This document shows positions 34,822 to 43,610 of a stretch of 64,000 nt of DNA, in pieces; position 1 is the stretch's first letter; every line of letters starts with the position of its first letter. This DNA comes from Flammeovirga aprica JL-4 (GTDB lineage: Bacteria; Bacteroidota; Bacteroidia; Cytophagales; Flammeovirgaceae): assembly GCF_012844305.1 (NCBI RefSeq), contig NZ_JABANE010000038.1, positions 1-64,000 on the forward strand, in the 5' to 3' direction. Position numbers and translations under genes: made by a program. Under the pieces are notes generated by a model. That model ran no database searches, had not been told where the DNA came from, and saw nothing but the letters and a program-made list of their open reading frames with translations.

Positions 34822-36462
34822 ATGAAAAAAATATATTTAATCTTTCTTCTATTGATGGGTTGTGATTATTTAAACATCCAGCCAAATGATAGAATTCCCT
34901 CTTCTCAATACTACAATTCTGTTGACGAAGCCTATCAAGCACTATTAGGTGCCTATGAACCTATACGTACCATGAAAATGAACTACGTAGATGCATTCCC
35001 GTTGTTTTCAATTGCTTTATTTAGCGAATGCATGTCTGATAATGTCAATGGAGGTGCGAATAAAAAACAGACCAACAATCCCTATCAAGAGGCGAATCAA
35101 TTTGAGATGAGCCCGATTAGATCTGAAGCATTTTGGAGAAGATCTTATAATGGTATTTCAAGAGTAAATTCTCTTTTTCATAACTGGGGAAATATCACCA
35201 TCAAACAGGGAGAAGAAGACAGGGCCAATACAATTCTGGGAGAAGCTTATTTCCTAAGAGGACATTATTATTTTGAGTTGCTGAGAATGTATGAAAACGT
35301 CATTCTAACTACTGAGCCTATTGATGGAACAAGCTGGAGAAACTACAAACAAGAAGATCCACATAAAGTTTATGCTCAGGCCACGGATGATTATTTGAAG
35401 AGCTTTGAACTTATGGCGGAAACTGATCCCGAAAAAGGAAGAATGTCTGTATATGCATCTAAAGCTGAGTTGTTGAAAATGTTCCTTTTCTACACGGGAT
35501 ATTATCAGAAAGAATCATTGCCAAGACTGGACGGTAGTGAATTTACGTTAGACAATGCCATTGCACTTGCTGATGATATTTATACTAACAGTGGAAAGCA
35601 CCTTTTACCAAAATTTGCAGACAACTTTGATCCATTGACAAGTAACTGGAATGATGAAGTACTTTTGGAAATTCCTCATGTAGACTCAGGTTTGCCAGGT
35701 TGGACGGGTATTAAATCGGGAAACATTATGTGTAGAGCATCAGGTCCGTGGGGTGGAAAAGGAAAAGCATTTGATGCTACTTATGCAGACGGTTGGGCCA
35801 ATGGAGTTCCAAGAAGAAAGTTATTGACACTTTGGGATGATCCCAATGATGAACGTAAAAGTGCTACTATTTTAACAGCACAAGAAGTAGAAGAAGGACA
35901 AAATGAAGCAGGGTTTGATCCGGAAAGTCCACAATTCCCGATTAAAATAGGATGGCAACATACCGGTTTGTATAACAAAAAGTACAGCACATTCGCTTCT
36001 ATTCAACCTTCCATTGCAGTCAACTTGAACTACGGAATGAATTATCACGCCCTTCGTTTTGCAGATGTTATCTTGATGGCGGGAGAGCTATATTTAAGAA
36101 AGGGTAATACAGGGAAAGCATTAGAATACGTCAACCTAGTGAGAACTAGAGCAAAGGCCACTGCACTAACTTCTATCAATGAAGATATTTTATTTGAAGA
36201 AAGAAATAGAGAATTGGCATTAGAAGGAGTAAGGTATCATGACTTATTGAGAAGGTATGGACAAGGTAATTTGAATACTGTAAAATCGATTTTGGATGTA
36301 AAAAACTACACTCCAGAAACAGATGAAATTGACCGGTATGGTGAAGCAGGTAAAAGTTCAGATTATGAAATTGACTTCAAATTAGAACAGAGAGGTTTCC
36401 TTCCTATACCAATAATTGAATTGGATGTACATCCTGATTTAAAACAGAACGAAGGGTATTAA
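34822..36462 (+). CDS. RagB/SusD-family nutrient-binding outer membrane lipoprotein
   Basis: The protein has 546 residues. The lipobox LLMGC places the lipid on Cys14. The SusD fold is seen from the N-terminal NIQPNDRIPSSQYYNSVDEAYQALLGAY, the TPR-like helices (ANTILGEAYFLRGHYYFELLRMY at about 134-156) and the C-terminal RFADVILMAGELYLRKGN, YVNLVRTRA, LFEERNRELALEGVRYHDLLR and the final LKQNEGY. It forms the lid over the SusC at 31718. The stop codon TAA (36460-36462) coincides with the insertion point of a MITE: the first two bases are the TA target site and the last A is the first base of the element. The reading frame is not altered by the insertion. Confidence 0.95.
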   Translation: MKKIYLIFLLLMGCDYLNIQPNDRIPSSQYYNSVDEAYQALLGAYEPIRTMKMNYVDAFPLFSIALFSECMSDNVNGGANKKQTNNPYQEANQFEMSPIRSEAFWRRSYNGISRVNSLFHNWGNITIKQGEEDRANTILGEAYFLRGHYYFELLRMYENVILTTEPIDGTSWRNYKQEDPHKVYAQATDDYLKSFELMAETDPEKGRMSVYASKAELLKMFLFYTGYYQKESLPRLDGSEFTLDNAIALADDIYTNSGKHLLPKFADNFDPLTSNWNDEVLLEIPHVDSGLPGWTGIKSGNIMCRASGPWGGKGKAFDATYADGWANGVPRRKLLTLWDDPNDERKSATILTAQEVEEGQNEAGFDPESPQFPIKIGWQHTGLYNKKYSTFASIQPSIAVNLNYGMNYHALRFADVILMAGELYLRKGNTGKALEYVNLVRTRAKATALTSINEDILFEERNRELALEGVRYHDLLRRYGQGNLNTVKSILDVKNYTPETDEIDRYGEAGKSSDYEIDFKLEQRGFLPIPIIELDVHPDLKQNEGY

Positions 36463-36619
36463 GTACAAATTCAAAATTATCTAATACTAATTCTATTTAT
36501 TATTTTGCGATTACTTCCTTCAAAAAACTTTCAATAGAACCACTATTAATACGTTTTTTAGCGTTGTACTCACAAAAAATAAATTAGAATTAACTATAAT
36601 TTATTTTTGACTTTGTACT
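36462..36619. mobile_element. 158-bp MITE, copy 2, inserted in the susD stop codon
   Basis: It has the same length as the copy at 17470 and differs at about six positions (about 96% identity by eye). The ends AGTACAAATTCAAAA and TTTTTGACTTTGTACT are imperfect inverted repeats, with TA duplicated on both sides (36460-36461 and 36620-36621). Restoring the site gives TA-AATC, so the original stop was also TAA. The minus strand again carries the coding-like tail (CEYNAKKRINSG, then SIESFLKEVIAK, then stop). Confidence 0.78.
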
Positions 36620-36644
36620 TAAATCTATTTTCTTATAGAATACA

Positions 36645-36680
36645 AAAGGCTTAGAGCATTTATTAAAACTCTAAGCCTTT
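36645..36680. terminator. bidirectional terminator between convergent genes
   Basis: AAAGGCTTAGAG pairs perfectly with CTCTAAGCCTTT (12 bp, 12-nt loop), followed by TT-rich sequence on both strands. It serves the + strand SusC/SusD operon and the minus-strand gene ending at 36709. In the + direction the MITE now lies between susD and this terminator. Confidence 0.85.
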
Positions 36681-36708
36681 TTATATTGAATTATAAGGTG
36701 TTTTTAAA

Positions 36709-37413
36709 TTAAAGCAAATCCATAGTCCTCACAAAATCAGAAGTAATATCCTTAATTTCAGACCATTTGATTAAAACCTCAGGCGGACAATTTTTTCCTT
36801 TACAGCGATTGTAGTCTAACGGAAATAACAACCCTTCTTTATTGATACAAAAAATGCTGTAGCTGTCTTTCTTTACTTTACCGCTGTTGCCTACTTTTTC
36901 TTTGATAAGATGAAAAAGGCGATCTTTATAATCAGACTCAGGTAAAAACAGATCATTCAACTGAATGTTTCTTTTATTTATGTAGTCATAATTATAAGTC
37001 AGCTTAATATTTCTGATATCTTCTAACCCATTATAATAGGTTTCCTTTGCGAAAGCAATACTCAGTACCCCATACTCTTGGAAATGAACTTTGTAATCCA
37101 GATTTAAAAAACTTAGACCAATAGCTCCTTTTTCATTTTTGGTATGATACATCTTTTTCATAAAATCAGATATGGCAAATGCCATGATACTTTGTATATC
37201 AATGTTGATTTTATGTTCTATATCAAATTTATCCTTATAATGTACAAAAGGGTAGCTTATATTGAGTTCATAATGAAGAGAAGAGTTCAGTTTATTGAAC
37301 CCTTGCTTCTCAATTTCAATTGCACTGAGAGGCAGGGCTGTGTTCAGTACATTAGAAGGAATTTGAAAAGATGTACTGATAAAAAGAACTAAAAAAATAG
37401 TAATAAGTCTCAT
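36709..37413 (-). CDS. secreted protein, possible DUF3298/RsiV-like domain
   Basis: The protein has 234 residues with a signal peptide (about 1-17). The region ELNISYPFVHY... and the later YYNGLEDIRNIKLTYNYDYINKRNIQLNDLFLPESDYKDRLFHLIKEKV resemble the DUF4163/DUF3298 arrangement found in RsiV and PdaC, where a secreted domain binds sugars or lysozyme. There is a CxxxxC (CKGKNC near 208-213) that could form a disulfide. The family match is made by pattern only and is moderate. It lies 63 nt behind the aminopeptidase gene on the same strand and ends at the shared terminator. Confidence 0.55.
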   Translation of the reverse strand: MRLITIFLVLFISTSFQIPSNVLNTALPLSAIEIEKQGFNKLNSSLHYELNISYPFVHYKDKFDIEHKINIDIQSIMAFAISDFMKKMYHTKNEKGAIGLSFLNLDYKVHFQEYGVLSIAFAKETYYNGLEDIRNIKLTYNYDYINKRNIQLNDLFLPESDYKDRLFHLIKEKVGNSGKVKKDSYSIFCINKEGLLFPLDYNRCKGKNCPPEVLIKWSEIKDITSDFVRTMDLL

Positions 37414-37476
37414 ATACTTAATTATCTACTTTTTAAACCGAGTAAACAATAAGATTATTGTATGGGAAATGAAGAT

Positions 37477-39090
37477 TTATTCAAAGTTAGGCAATATAAT
37501 TTTGTCAAACGCACTTTCTGCTTTCATTAACGTTTCAATTTCTGAAATAGTTCTAGGTGCTGAAGCCGATAAATTGACAGGTCCATCAGCCGTAATTAAT
37601 ATATCATCCTCTATTCTGATACCGATTCCCCACCATTTTTCATCACATTCACTATCTTCTGGAATATAAATACCAGGCTCAACAGTGACGACCATATTAG
37701 GCAAAAGTTTAGTATAATGCCCTTTGTCATGTACATCCAAACCAATATGATGCATCAGACCATGCGGAAAATAACGGGCATAATCTTCAGGAAACGCTAT
37801 AATTTTTAGTTTCGTCAGACCTTTCCCAATGACATTTGCAGCAATCTCATGTACTTCCTCAAAAGTGTTTCCTGCTTTACAAGCTTTGATTGCTTTCGTC
37901 TGAGCATCCAAAACAATGTTATAAAGCAATTTTTGCTCTTTCGTAAAAGTACCGTTTACAGGAATAGTTCTTGTTACATCTGCTGTATACCCTCTATATT
38001 CGGCTCCGCAGTCCATCAAAATCAATTCTCTATCCTCCATCTTTGGTTTGTTATTGGAAATATAATGGAGCATACAAGCATTTTCACCAGCACCTACAAT
38101 ACTAGGATAGCCTTCATATTCGGCCCCATATTTTTTATAGATAAACTCATGAATCCCTTGAATTTCCGTTTCCGACATACCCGGTTTTATCGCTTTCATC
38201 ACTTCTTTCTGTGCTACACAAGATATAAATACAGCTTTCTTTAATAAGTTGATTTCCTCCTTTTCTTTTACCTGTCTTAAATCTTTCATTAAACTGTCCA
38301 GAAGCATAATCTGAATATTGGTAGTTGAAAGATTTTGACCTACAGTCACTCTCTGTTCTGGAGTAGGGGCTGTTAAAAAAGAAATAATATTCTGATCTAG
38401 CCTTAATATAGGAGCATTGATCAATTCACTTCCTATAAACTGTGCCACATTAGCCTGTGTTTGTAAGGTACTACCTCTCATCTGATTATATAAATCTTCA
38501 GTAACGGGGTTGAGGTAGGCAGGGTAGTGGGCCTTCTTTTTGAAAATCTGAATAAAATCAAAAAGCTCATAAGGATCATATATATTATTGCTGACATCTC
38601 TATAAGGATCGAAAGTAAGTACATGATCAAATCCCTGAAAATCTATTTCAACATTCCTAAAAGATTGATTGGACCTTACATTCTGAAATCCCAATTGTTC
38701 ATGAGTCCCTTCAATTCCCAAACGGGCACCATTCCACATCTCATCATATTCATCCTTGGGTTGTACATAGATTAAGTCAGTACAGACTTCTCCATCTTCT
38801 AACGTATAAGGCTCTTTAAAAAGAAAAAGAACAGCATTGGGTTCTCTATAACCGGTCAGGTAGAAAAAGTCTGGATCTTGATGATAAACATAATTTACAT
38901 CATTGGCTCTGTTACGGACGGGGTTGGCAAAAAAGATCGCCACACTCTTATCTGGCATTTTGGCTCTTAGACTATCTCTTCTGCTTTGGTGAAAGTTTTT
39001 TGAAGTGAAGTCTGTGGGAGCATGTTTATATTGAGAAAAACTCTGATAACAAAGTACTAAAAAGGATAAGAGTAGTGTGATTTTTTTCAT
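37477..39090 (-). CDS. secreted Xaa-Pro aminopeptidase (M24B, aminopeptidase P)
   Basis: The protein has 537 residues with a signal peptide (1-19, ending SFSQ), so it acts outside the cytosol. The N-terminal aminopeptidase P domain covers about 30-210 (DVNYVYHQDPDFFYLTGYREPNAVLFLF). The catalytic pita-bread domain follows with the dinuclear metal ligands: two Asp in ILMDCGAEYRGYTADVTRTI (about 350-369), His in FPHGLMHHIGLDVHD (about 425-439), Glu in VTVEPGIYI and Glu in GIRIEDDILIT near the end. It removes N-terminal residues that precede proline. The 396 nt on the other side hold the operators and promoter of the alginate locus regulator. Confidence 0.93.
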   Translation of the reverse strand: MKKITLLLSFLVLCYQSFSQYKHAPTDFTSKNFHQSRRDSLRAKMPDKSVAIFFANPVRNRANDVNYVYHQDPDFFYLTGYREPNAVLFLFKEPYTLEDGEVCTDLIYVQPKDEYDEMWNGARLGIEGTHEQLGFQNVRSNQSFRNVEIDFQGFDHVLTFDPYRDVSNNIYDPYELFDFIQIFKKKAHYPAYLNPVTEDLYNQMRGSTLQTQANVAQFIGSELINAPILRLDQNIISFLTAPTPEQRVTVGQNLSTTNIQIMLLDSLMKDLRQVKEKEEINLLKKAVFISCVAQKEVMKAIKPGMSETEIQGIHEFIYKKYGAEYEGYPSIVGAGENACMLHYISNNKPKMEDRELILMDCGAEYRGYTADVTRTIPVNGTFTKEQKLLYNIVLDAQTKAIKACKAGNTFEEVHEIAANVIGKGLTKLKIIAFPEDYARYFPHGLMHHIGLDVHDKGHYTKLLPNMVVTVEPGIYIPEDSECDEKWWGIGIRIEDDILITADGPVNLSASAPRTISEIETLMKAESAFDKIILPNFE

Positions 39091-39220
39091 GTGATAAAAC
39101 TACCGTTTGAAATTCAGAATTGGAATGTTTTTCATCATCAAATCACTTTTTTGTTAAAAATTAAGTGTGTTTTAGACATTTTTTTAATAAATATTTGGTT
39201 TTAAAATTTAATCGCCGTAA

Positions 39221-39240
39221 AATTGGTCAACCAGTTTATG
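39221..39240. promoter_or_regulatory. operator-like palindrome 1 (TTGGTCAACCAG)
   Basis: AATTGGTCAACCAGTTTAT contains the dyad TGGT-CA-ACCA. The same 20-bp block recurs with one change at 39455. This fits the type of site bound by GntR/FadR-family uronate regulators (the proteobacterial UxuR/ExuR sites are built on the similar core TTGGTATACCAA). It lies 247 nt upstream of the regulator gene start. Confidence 0.65.
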
Positions 39241-39454
39241 GTAGAGCAGTTGAAGCGCTGCCAAAACAGGTGAAAAATAGAAATGAATTATTCAAAAATT
39301 TAATTTAGGTAGAAAAACGAACTATTATAGCACTCTTTGATCATTGTCTATAGAAGCCTACTAAAATGTAGTAAATAAGTGTTTTAAGGCTGATTTTGAT
39401 GATTTTTAAAATAAAATTGTCTTTTGATTTGGAAGTGAAATGTAAATGTTTGTA

Positions 39455-39474
39455 AATTGGTCTACCAGTTTATA
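39455..39474. promoter_or_regulatory. operator-like palindrome 2 overlapping the regulator's translation start region
   Basis: AAATTGGTCTACCAGTTTAT is nearly identical to the block at 39221. It lies 13 nt upstream of the ATG of the GntR-type regulator, so binding would block its own expression. A possible degenerate -7 box (TAAATTGG) overlaps it. The 234-bp distance between the two sites would allow a repression loop. Confidence 0.7.
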
Positions 39475-39486
39475 AGTTTAGCAAAA

Positions 39487-40191
39487 ATGGAGCAGACAGT
39501 ATTCAATACATTCAAGAAAATTCAAATTGAAAAGCCTGTTGATAAAATCATCAAGCAGATCAAGACATTAATATCTTCAGGTCAATTGAAGCCAGGTGAC
39601 AAGTTGCCATCGGAAAGAAAATTGAGCGAGCATTTTGGTATCGGTCGTACACACGTTCGTGATGCGATCCGAAAATTAGAATTCTATGGTATTCTAAAAA
39701 CGCTGCCGCAAAGTGGTACTGTAGTAGCAGGATTTGGAATTACAGCATTAGAAGGTTTAATCACAGATGTTTTAGATTTAGAAGGAAATGACTTTAACTC
39801 TTTGGTGGAGACAAGGGTAATTCTGGAACAAAACACAGCACGTTTTGCTGCAATGCGTCGTGATGAAAAAGACATTGTTTCTATCTCAGGAGCATTAGCT
39901 GCTTATGAAAAAGCAGTTAAAGAAGGCAATGACACAGTGGAACATGATTTAATGTTTCATATGAAAATTGCAGAGGCAAGCAAAAACAATGTTTTAAAGT
40001 CACTGATGATGATTGTAGCACCTGATATCATTACTTTCTTCAAGGAAAATGACATCTGTACAGGTTCAAAACCTTCAAAAGCATTGGAAGAGCACTATGA
40101 AATTTTGGAACATATTTCCAACAGAGAACCTGAAAAGGCGGAGTTGGCAATGTTCAATCACTTAAAGGAAATTCTTGATAAAAAAATTTAA
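39487..40191 (+). CDS. GntR/FadR-family transcriptional regulator of the alginate locus
   Basis: The frame is open from a TTG at 39457, but that codon is part of the operator palindrome. The ATG at 39487 (MEQTVFNTFKKIQIEKP) is the sound start, giving 234 residues. The winged helix is at about 15-80 (SGQLKPGDKLPSERKLSEHF, GRTHVRDAIRKLEFYGILKTLPQSGTVV). The C-terminal FCD ligand domain runs from about 95 to 230 with candidate metal ligands: Asp in VEHDLMFHMKIAE, His in the same block, His in LEEHYEILEHI and His in MFNHLKEIL. It is most likely a repressor released by an alginate breakdown product such as KDG or DEH. Placement at the head of the cluster and the two operators support this. Confidence 0.88.
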   Translation: MEQTVFNTFKKIQIEKPVDKIIKQIKTLISSGQLKPGDKLPSERKLSEHFGIGRTHVRDAIRKLEFYGILKTLPQSGTVVAGFGITALEGLITDVLDLEGNDFNSLVETRVILEQNTARFAAMRRDEKDIVSISGALAAYEKAVKEGNDTVEHDLMFHMKIAEASKNNVLKSLMMIVAPDIITFFKENDICTGSKPSKALEEHYEILEHISNREPEKAELAMFNHLKEILDKKI

Positions 40192-40500
40192 AAAATGCCT
40201 ATGATATGAACAAGGACGCAAAAAAAATGGATTAACATTATAAATAGTGCTAATCCATGCAGGTTAAGATTTTCAAAAGCAGGGTCATCGGCAAAATCAT
40301 CCGCATTAGAAATATCTTATGGTTCAAAGATAATATTTCAATTAAGTAAACACAAATTTTTTATCTAACCAGCAACACAACCTGCATCCTAACTAATTAT
40401 TAAAATTTTAAGCAAATAGATGAATGGTGAATGTATTTAACTATCCGTTAGCTACAATCGTGATATCTACATCTATCGCTATCTCTCTTAATGAAATAAA
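40192..40500 (+). promoter_or_regulatory. leader between regulator and SusC, with hairpins
   Basis: The 309-nt spacer has an 8-bp stem ATGGATTA/TAATCCAT (40227-40234 with 40251-40258, 16-nt loop) soon after the regulator's stop. A second imperfect dyad is GAAATATCTT (40309-40318) with AAGATAATATTTC (40327-40339). No copy of the TTGGTC-ACCAG operator was found here. No T-run follows the first hairpin on the + strand, so read-through from the regulator's promoter into susC is possible. No coding sequence was seen. Confidence 0.45.
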
Positions 40501-43500
40501 ATGAATTACTTAACTAGAATTTTACTAACTGTAGTAAGTTTCTTAGCCTTTTTGGGCATTTCTGAAACTTATGCTCAGGAAGCTTATATGCTCAAAGGTC
40601 AAGTTGTAGATCAGGAAGGAATGCCTTTACCTGGTGTTACAATTGTCATAAAAGGAACAGAGTCAAGCAAAGGGACAATTACTGATTTTGACGGTCTATA
40701 CAAATTGATGGTGAAGTCAAATGATGTTGTGAGTTTCTCTTTCATTGGTCACAAACCACAAGAGTTTACAATTACATCTCAGTCAGAACTAAATGTTCAA
40801 TTAATTGAAGAAGCAAGTCAACTGGATGAAATCGTAGTTGTTGGTTATGGTGCTGTTCAGAAGTCACACCTCACAGGTGCTGTTTCTAAAGTTTCCAGTG
40901 AAAAAATGGACGAGATTCCATCGGCACGTTTGGATGATGCATTGGCTGGTCAGGTTTCGGGTGTAAATATCCAAATGACCAATCCATCTGCAGGTGAAGC
41001 TCCAACGATCCGTGTTCGTGGTGTAGGTTCAATTACATCATTCCCTAGTCCACTGATTGTAGTTGATGGAATAGTAGTAGATCAGGATTACATGAGTACA
41101 CTTGATATGAATGATGTGGAATCAATCGAGGTATTGAAAGATGCATCTTCTGCAGCAATCTATGGATCAAGAGGTGCAAACGGTGTGATCTTAATTACAA
41201 ACAAAAAAGGTAAAGAAGGTAAAGCAACGTTCAATTACAATGGTTATTTCGGTGTGAAAGATGTTCCAAGTAATGATGTGTTGAAAACAGTAGGAGAATG
41301 GAATGCTTTTGTAAGAGAAAACAATGAAGGAGAGCTAACTGATAGAATGAGATACATCAATGAATTAGGTACAGAGACCAATTGGGAAGATGTAATCATG
41401 GATGGAGGTACAATCCAAAGTCACTCAATATCAGCAAGAGGTGGTTCTGAGAAGACTAAATACTCTGCATCAGCTAACTATTTAAAAGATGAAGGCGTTC
41501 TACTTACAGATAGCTATGAAAGAATCAACTTCCGATTAAGTGTAGATACTAAAGTCAACAAACGTCTTTCATACGGTTTGAAATTAAATCCTTCATTCAG
41601 TAATCAAAGAAGATTCCCGATTGGTGTACATGATGCAATTCGTCAATCACCTTGGTTACCACAACATGTGGATGAAAACAATGTGAAATTTGTAAACCGT
41701 GAGAGAGAAAATGGTCGTTGGGCAGATACTCAAATTGGTGATTACACTATGGAAAGAATGTTTGATGATTATGACTTAGATGCTGGTATGCCAGTTGAAT
41801 CAGGTGGAACGGATATCAGTACTACTTCAAATGTTTCACCTATAGCAAAGATTTTAGAAAGAGAATATAGAAAGTATCAAACAAAACTTTTTACAAGTCT
41901 TTACTTAAAATATAAAATTGCAGAAGGACTGAACTTTAGATCTGCTGTAGGGGGTGATTATAAAAATACAAGGAATCATCGTTTTACTGGAGTGAAAGCA
42001 AGTAGAAATGCAGAGAATGGTACTTCAGCATATGACAATACATCTAAACAGTTTCACTTGGTAACAGAGCATACGTTAACGTACGATAAGAGATTTGGTA
42101 ACAAACACTCATTAAATGCAGTAGTAGGTTTTGCATTTGAGTATTGGGACACGAATGGAAGTTCAATTGAAGCAAATGGATACAATTTTGATTATATCAA
42201 AACAATCCCAGCAAATAACGTAACAGGAGCTTCAACATATGCTAGCCAAAAGTCGTTAGTATCGTATTTAGGTCGTGTGAACTATGCTTATGATGATAAA
42301 TACTTAGTTTCATTAAGCTTCAGAACAGATGGTAGTTCTAAGTTTGGACAAGATAACAAATATGGTGTATTCCCTGCAGCTTCAGTAGGTTGGAGAATTT
42401 CACAAGAGAATTTCTTAAAAGACAATGAGATTATCAGTAATCTAAAAGTAAGAGCAAGTTATGGTGTGACGGGTAATGATGGTGACGATAACATTGTAGG
42501 TCGTTATCCAGCAATCGGTTTGGTTGAACCTGTAGGTGCTGTTTTTGACGGAGGAGTTTATACTGGCTTTAATCAATCTACACTTTCAAACCCTCAACTG
42601 AAATGGGAGAAATCAATCGAGATTAACCCAGGTATTGATGTAGGTTTCTTACAAGATCGCTTTGGATTTAGTATTGATCTTTACAAGAAAAATAGCCAAG
42701 ACTTATTATTAAACAGACCTATTCCTTCTGCAACAGGATTTAAAGATGCTATCGTAAACCTTGGAGAAGTAGAAAATAGAGGTGTTGAGATTGAAGTTAG
42801 AACAACAAACTTAGACAAAGGCGGGTTCAAATGGTCTACTACTGGTAACATGTCATTAAATGAAAATAAAATTGTAAGTATGGCAGGAGCTGACGGTCTT
42901 ATCTCTGAAGTAGATCCTAAAAGACCTGCACAGTGGATTGCTAAAGAAGGTCATCCAGTATCATCATTTTATGGTTACGTAGTAGAGAAGGAAATTCCAT
43001 TGAATTATATCAAGAATCCTTTCTACCCAATCAACGGTCAGTCTCAAGATATCTATGTAAAAGACTTGAATGGTGATGGTATCATTGATCCAGATGATAG
43101 AACGATTTTAGGTTCACCATATCCTAAATTGATTTGGTCACTCACGAATACAATCAACTATAAAAACTTTGACTTAAGCTTTATGTTCCAAGGTTCTCAT
43201 GGTGCTAAAGTGAGAAACATAGACCCTCAGTATGTAAACAATCAGTTTAGTTCAAATCAGGATTACATCAATGATGAAACTGATCCTAACTTCTTCCCAG
43301 ATGCTGATAAAGTTGTTGAAAGAATTTATACAGATGACATTGTTATGGACGCTTCTTATATCACTCTTCGTAACTTGAATGTAGGATTTACATTACCGAA
43401 AAGTGCAATTAGTAAAGTTGGAATCAACAGAATGAGAGTATATGTAGCTGCTCAAAACTTAATTTATATCATGGGTGAAGACTATAGAGGTTATAACCCA

Positions 43501-43605
43501 GAAGGTATCAACCAAGGTTTGGATTCTCCTTTGACTTATGGTTATCAAAGAGGTGCAGCACCAATCCATAGAACATTCTCAGCAGGCGTTAACTTATCAT
43601 TCTAA
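40501..43605 (+). CDS. SusC-family TonB-linked receptor of the alginate locus
   Basis: The protein has 1034 residues with a signal peptide (1-25, ending TYAQ), a carboxypeptidase-regulatory-like domain (about 31-112; GQVVDQEGMPLPGVTIVIKG), the TonB-box-like DEIVVVGYGAVQKSHLTGA (about 113-131), the plug with SPLIVVDGIVVDQDYMSTLD and VESIEVLKDASSAAIYGSRGANGVI (about 180-240), and a barrel ending in LSF. It should import alginate oligosaccharides across the outer membrane with TonB energy. It is followed after 5 nt by its SusD partner. It resembles the first SusC (31718) in plan but the two are clearly different paralogues. Confidence 0.95.
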   Translation: MNYLTRILLTVVSFLAFLGISETYAQEAYMLKGQVVDQEGMPLPGVTIVIKGTESSKGTITDFDGLYKLMVKSNDVVSFSFIGHKPQEFTITSQSELNVQLIEEASQLDEIVVVGYGAVQKSHLTGAVSKVSSEKMDEIPSARLDDALAGQVSGVNIQMTNPSAGEAPTIRVRGVGSITSFPSPLIVVDGIVVDQDYMSTLDMNDVESIEVLKDASSAAIYGSRGANGVILITNKKGKEGKATFNYNGYFGVKDVPSNDVLKTVGEWNAFVRENNEGELTDRMRYINELGTETNWEDVIMDGGTIQSHSISARGGSEKTKYSASANYLKDEGVLLTDSYERINFRLSVDTKVNKRLSYGLKLNPSFSNQRRFPIGVHDAIRQSPWLPQHVDENNVKFVNRERENGRWADTQIGDYTMERMFDDYDLDAGMPVESGGTDISTTSNVSPIAKILEREYRKYQTKLFTSLYLKYKIAEGLNFRSAVGGDYKNTRNHRFTGVKASRNAENGTSAYDNTSKQFHLVTEHTLTYDKRFGNKHSLNAVVGFAFEYWDTNGSSIEANGYNFDYIKTIPANNVTGASTYASQKSLVSYLGRVNYAYDDKYLVSLSFRTDGSSKFGQDNKYGVFPAASVGWRISQENFLKDNEIISNLKVRASYGVTGNDGDDNIVGRYPAIGLVEPVGAVFDGGVYTGFNQSTLSNPQLKWEKSIEINPGIDVGFLQDRFGFSIDLYKKNSQDLLLNRPIPSATGFKDAIVNLGEVENRGVEIEVRTTNLDKGGFKWSTTGNMSLNENKIVSMAGADGLISEVDPKRPAQWIAKEGHPVSSFYGYVVEKEIPLNYIKNPFYPINGQSQDIYVKDLNGDGIIDPDDRTILGSPYPKLIWSLTNTINYKNFDLSFMFQGSHGAKVRNIDPQYVNNQFSSNQDYINDETDPNFFPDADKVVERIYTDDIVMDASYITLRNLNVGFTLPKSAISKVGINRMRVYVAAQNLIYIMGEDYRGYNPEGINQGLDSPLTYGYQRGAAPIHRTFSAGVNLSF

Positions 43606-43610
43606 GAATC

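Noticed and set aside
39457..39486. TTG start giving a 10-residue extension of the GntR regulator
   Set aside because: The TTG and next codons are the operator palindrome itself; the family begins at the ATG at 39487.
40227..40258. Hairpin behind the GntR gene considered as an intrinsic terminator
   Set aside because: On the + strand the stem is followed by GCAGG and not by T, so termination is unlikely; the T-run is only on the opposite strand, where no gene ends.
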